A stretch of DNA of 5,914 nucleotides from the NCBI GenBank assembly GCA_013214445.1, contig JABSPG010000271.1, forward strand, positions 1 to 5,914, given 5' to 3'. Below the pieces are notes generated by a model, which was not told the origin of the DNA, searched no databases, and saw only the letters and a list, made by a program, of their open reading frames with translations. This DNA comes from Ekhidna sp. (lineage in GTDB: Bacteria > Bacteroidota > Bacteroidia > Cytophagales > Cyclobacteriaceae). Below, one piece after another: positions 5,581-5,914 of the stretch (positions are counted from its first letter, which is position 1; every line of letters begins with the position of its first letter). A program made the translations under genes and the position numbers.

Positions 5581-5914
5581 TTATCCTTCTTTTATTAATT
5601 CAATTCCTTCTCTTAAAATTTCCTGCAGCGGATTTTTAGAAATGTCGATAAACTCACAAAGAGCTACATCTTCTTCAATCAACTCGTAGATACCCAGCGC
5701 TTCCATATCGTCATAATCCTCAGCTAAAATTGCTTTGAATAGGTAAGTGGGAAGTACATCCATTGGCATCACTTCCTCGAATGCACCAGATATCACAAAA
5801 TTTCTTTCTTCGCCGTGAGTATTTGTATCGACCTGAAATTCTTTTTTTCCATTTAAGAAAGTCAGCATGCCAAATGCTTTGTGGAAACTCAGCTTTTTCG
5901 TTGAAGGAAGTATC
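5581..5914 (-). CDS. nqrA: Na+-translocating NADH:quinone reductase subunit A, C-terminal part
   Basis: The last 110 residues of NqrA are visible; the frame is open to the right edge, so the start and about three quarters of the protein (family length about 440-450) lie outside. NqrA is the cytoplasmic peripheral subunit of Na+-NQR, implicated in quinone binding, and has no counterpart of the same kind elsewhere in the electron path. The visible part has KKLSFHKAFGMLTFLNGKKEF, then GEERNFVISGAFEEVMPMDV, LPTYLFKAILAEDYDDMEALG, and YELIEEDVALCEFIDISKNP with the closing LREGIELIKEG. This is the conserved NqrA tail, with G-x-(E)-R, the V-M-P-x-D-(I/V)-L-P-T turn, and the E-E-D-x-A-L-C segment. 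An ATG at 5868 is internal, not a start. The GAAGGA at its end probably also serves as ribosome binding sequence for nqrB, 6 bases downstream. Confidence 0.93.
   Translation of the reverse strand, partial: ILPSTKKLSFHKAFGMLTFLNGKKEFQVDTNTHGEERNFVISGAFEEVMPMDVLPTYLFKAILAEDYDDMEALGIYELIEEDVALCEFIDISKNPLQEILREGIELIKEG

Overview
The window most likely comes from the chromosome of a Bacteroidota bacterium, plausibly a marine member of Cytophagales or Flavobacteriia. The evidence is moderate to low GC, A-rich ribosome binding regions, signal peptides ending in A/S-Q (AFAQ, AFSQ), a PorT-type outer-membrane barrel, a sortilin-like BNR glycosidase-family protein, and Nqr subunits with Bacteroidota-like sequence. 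The assignment rests on protein resemblance recalled from memory, not on a search.

Left part, + strand: the 3' end of a BNR/VPS10 (sortilin-like) beta-propeller protein (2-553), a 174-base spacer with two small repeat structures, and a secreted DUF547 protein (728-1450). A doubtful single-helix membrane ORF (1485-1670) follows and runs head-on into the terminator of the opposite gene.

Right part, - strand, read from right to left: the end of nqrA, then nqrB, nqrC, nqrD and nqrE, tightly packed (6-base gap, 14-base overlap, ATGA overlap, 11-base gap). A strong intrinsic terminator follows nqrE. After it comes a separate gene for an outer-membrane beta-barrel protein (1659-2213) with its own terminator.

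The Nqr genes encode subunits of the Na+-translocating NADH:quinone reductase, which passes electrons from NADH to quinone and exports Na+. NqrB and NqrC both keep the flavinylation motif for covalent FMN, and NqrD and NqrE each keep the pair of membrane cysteines that hold the shared iron centre. The NADH-oxidising subunit gene nqrF is not in its usual place after nqrE. This is the most notable point in an otherwise ordinary core-metabolism region. I see no phage, insertion sequence, CRISPR array, tRNA or rRNA, and nothing that I would call an undescribed system.
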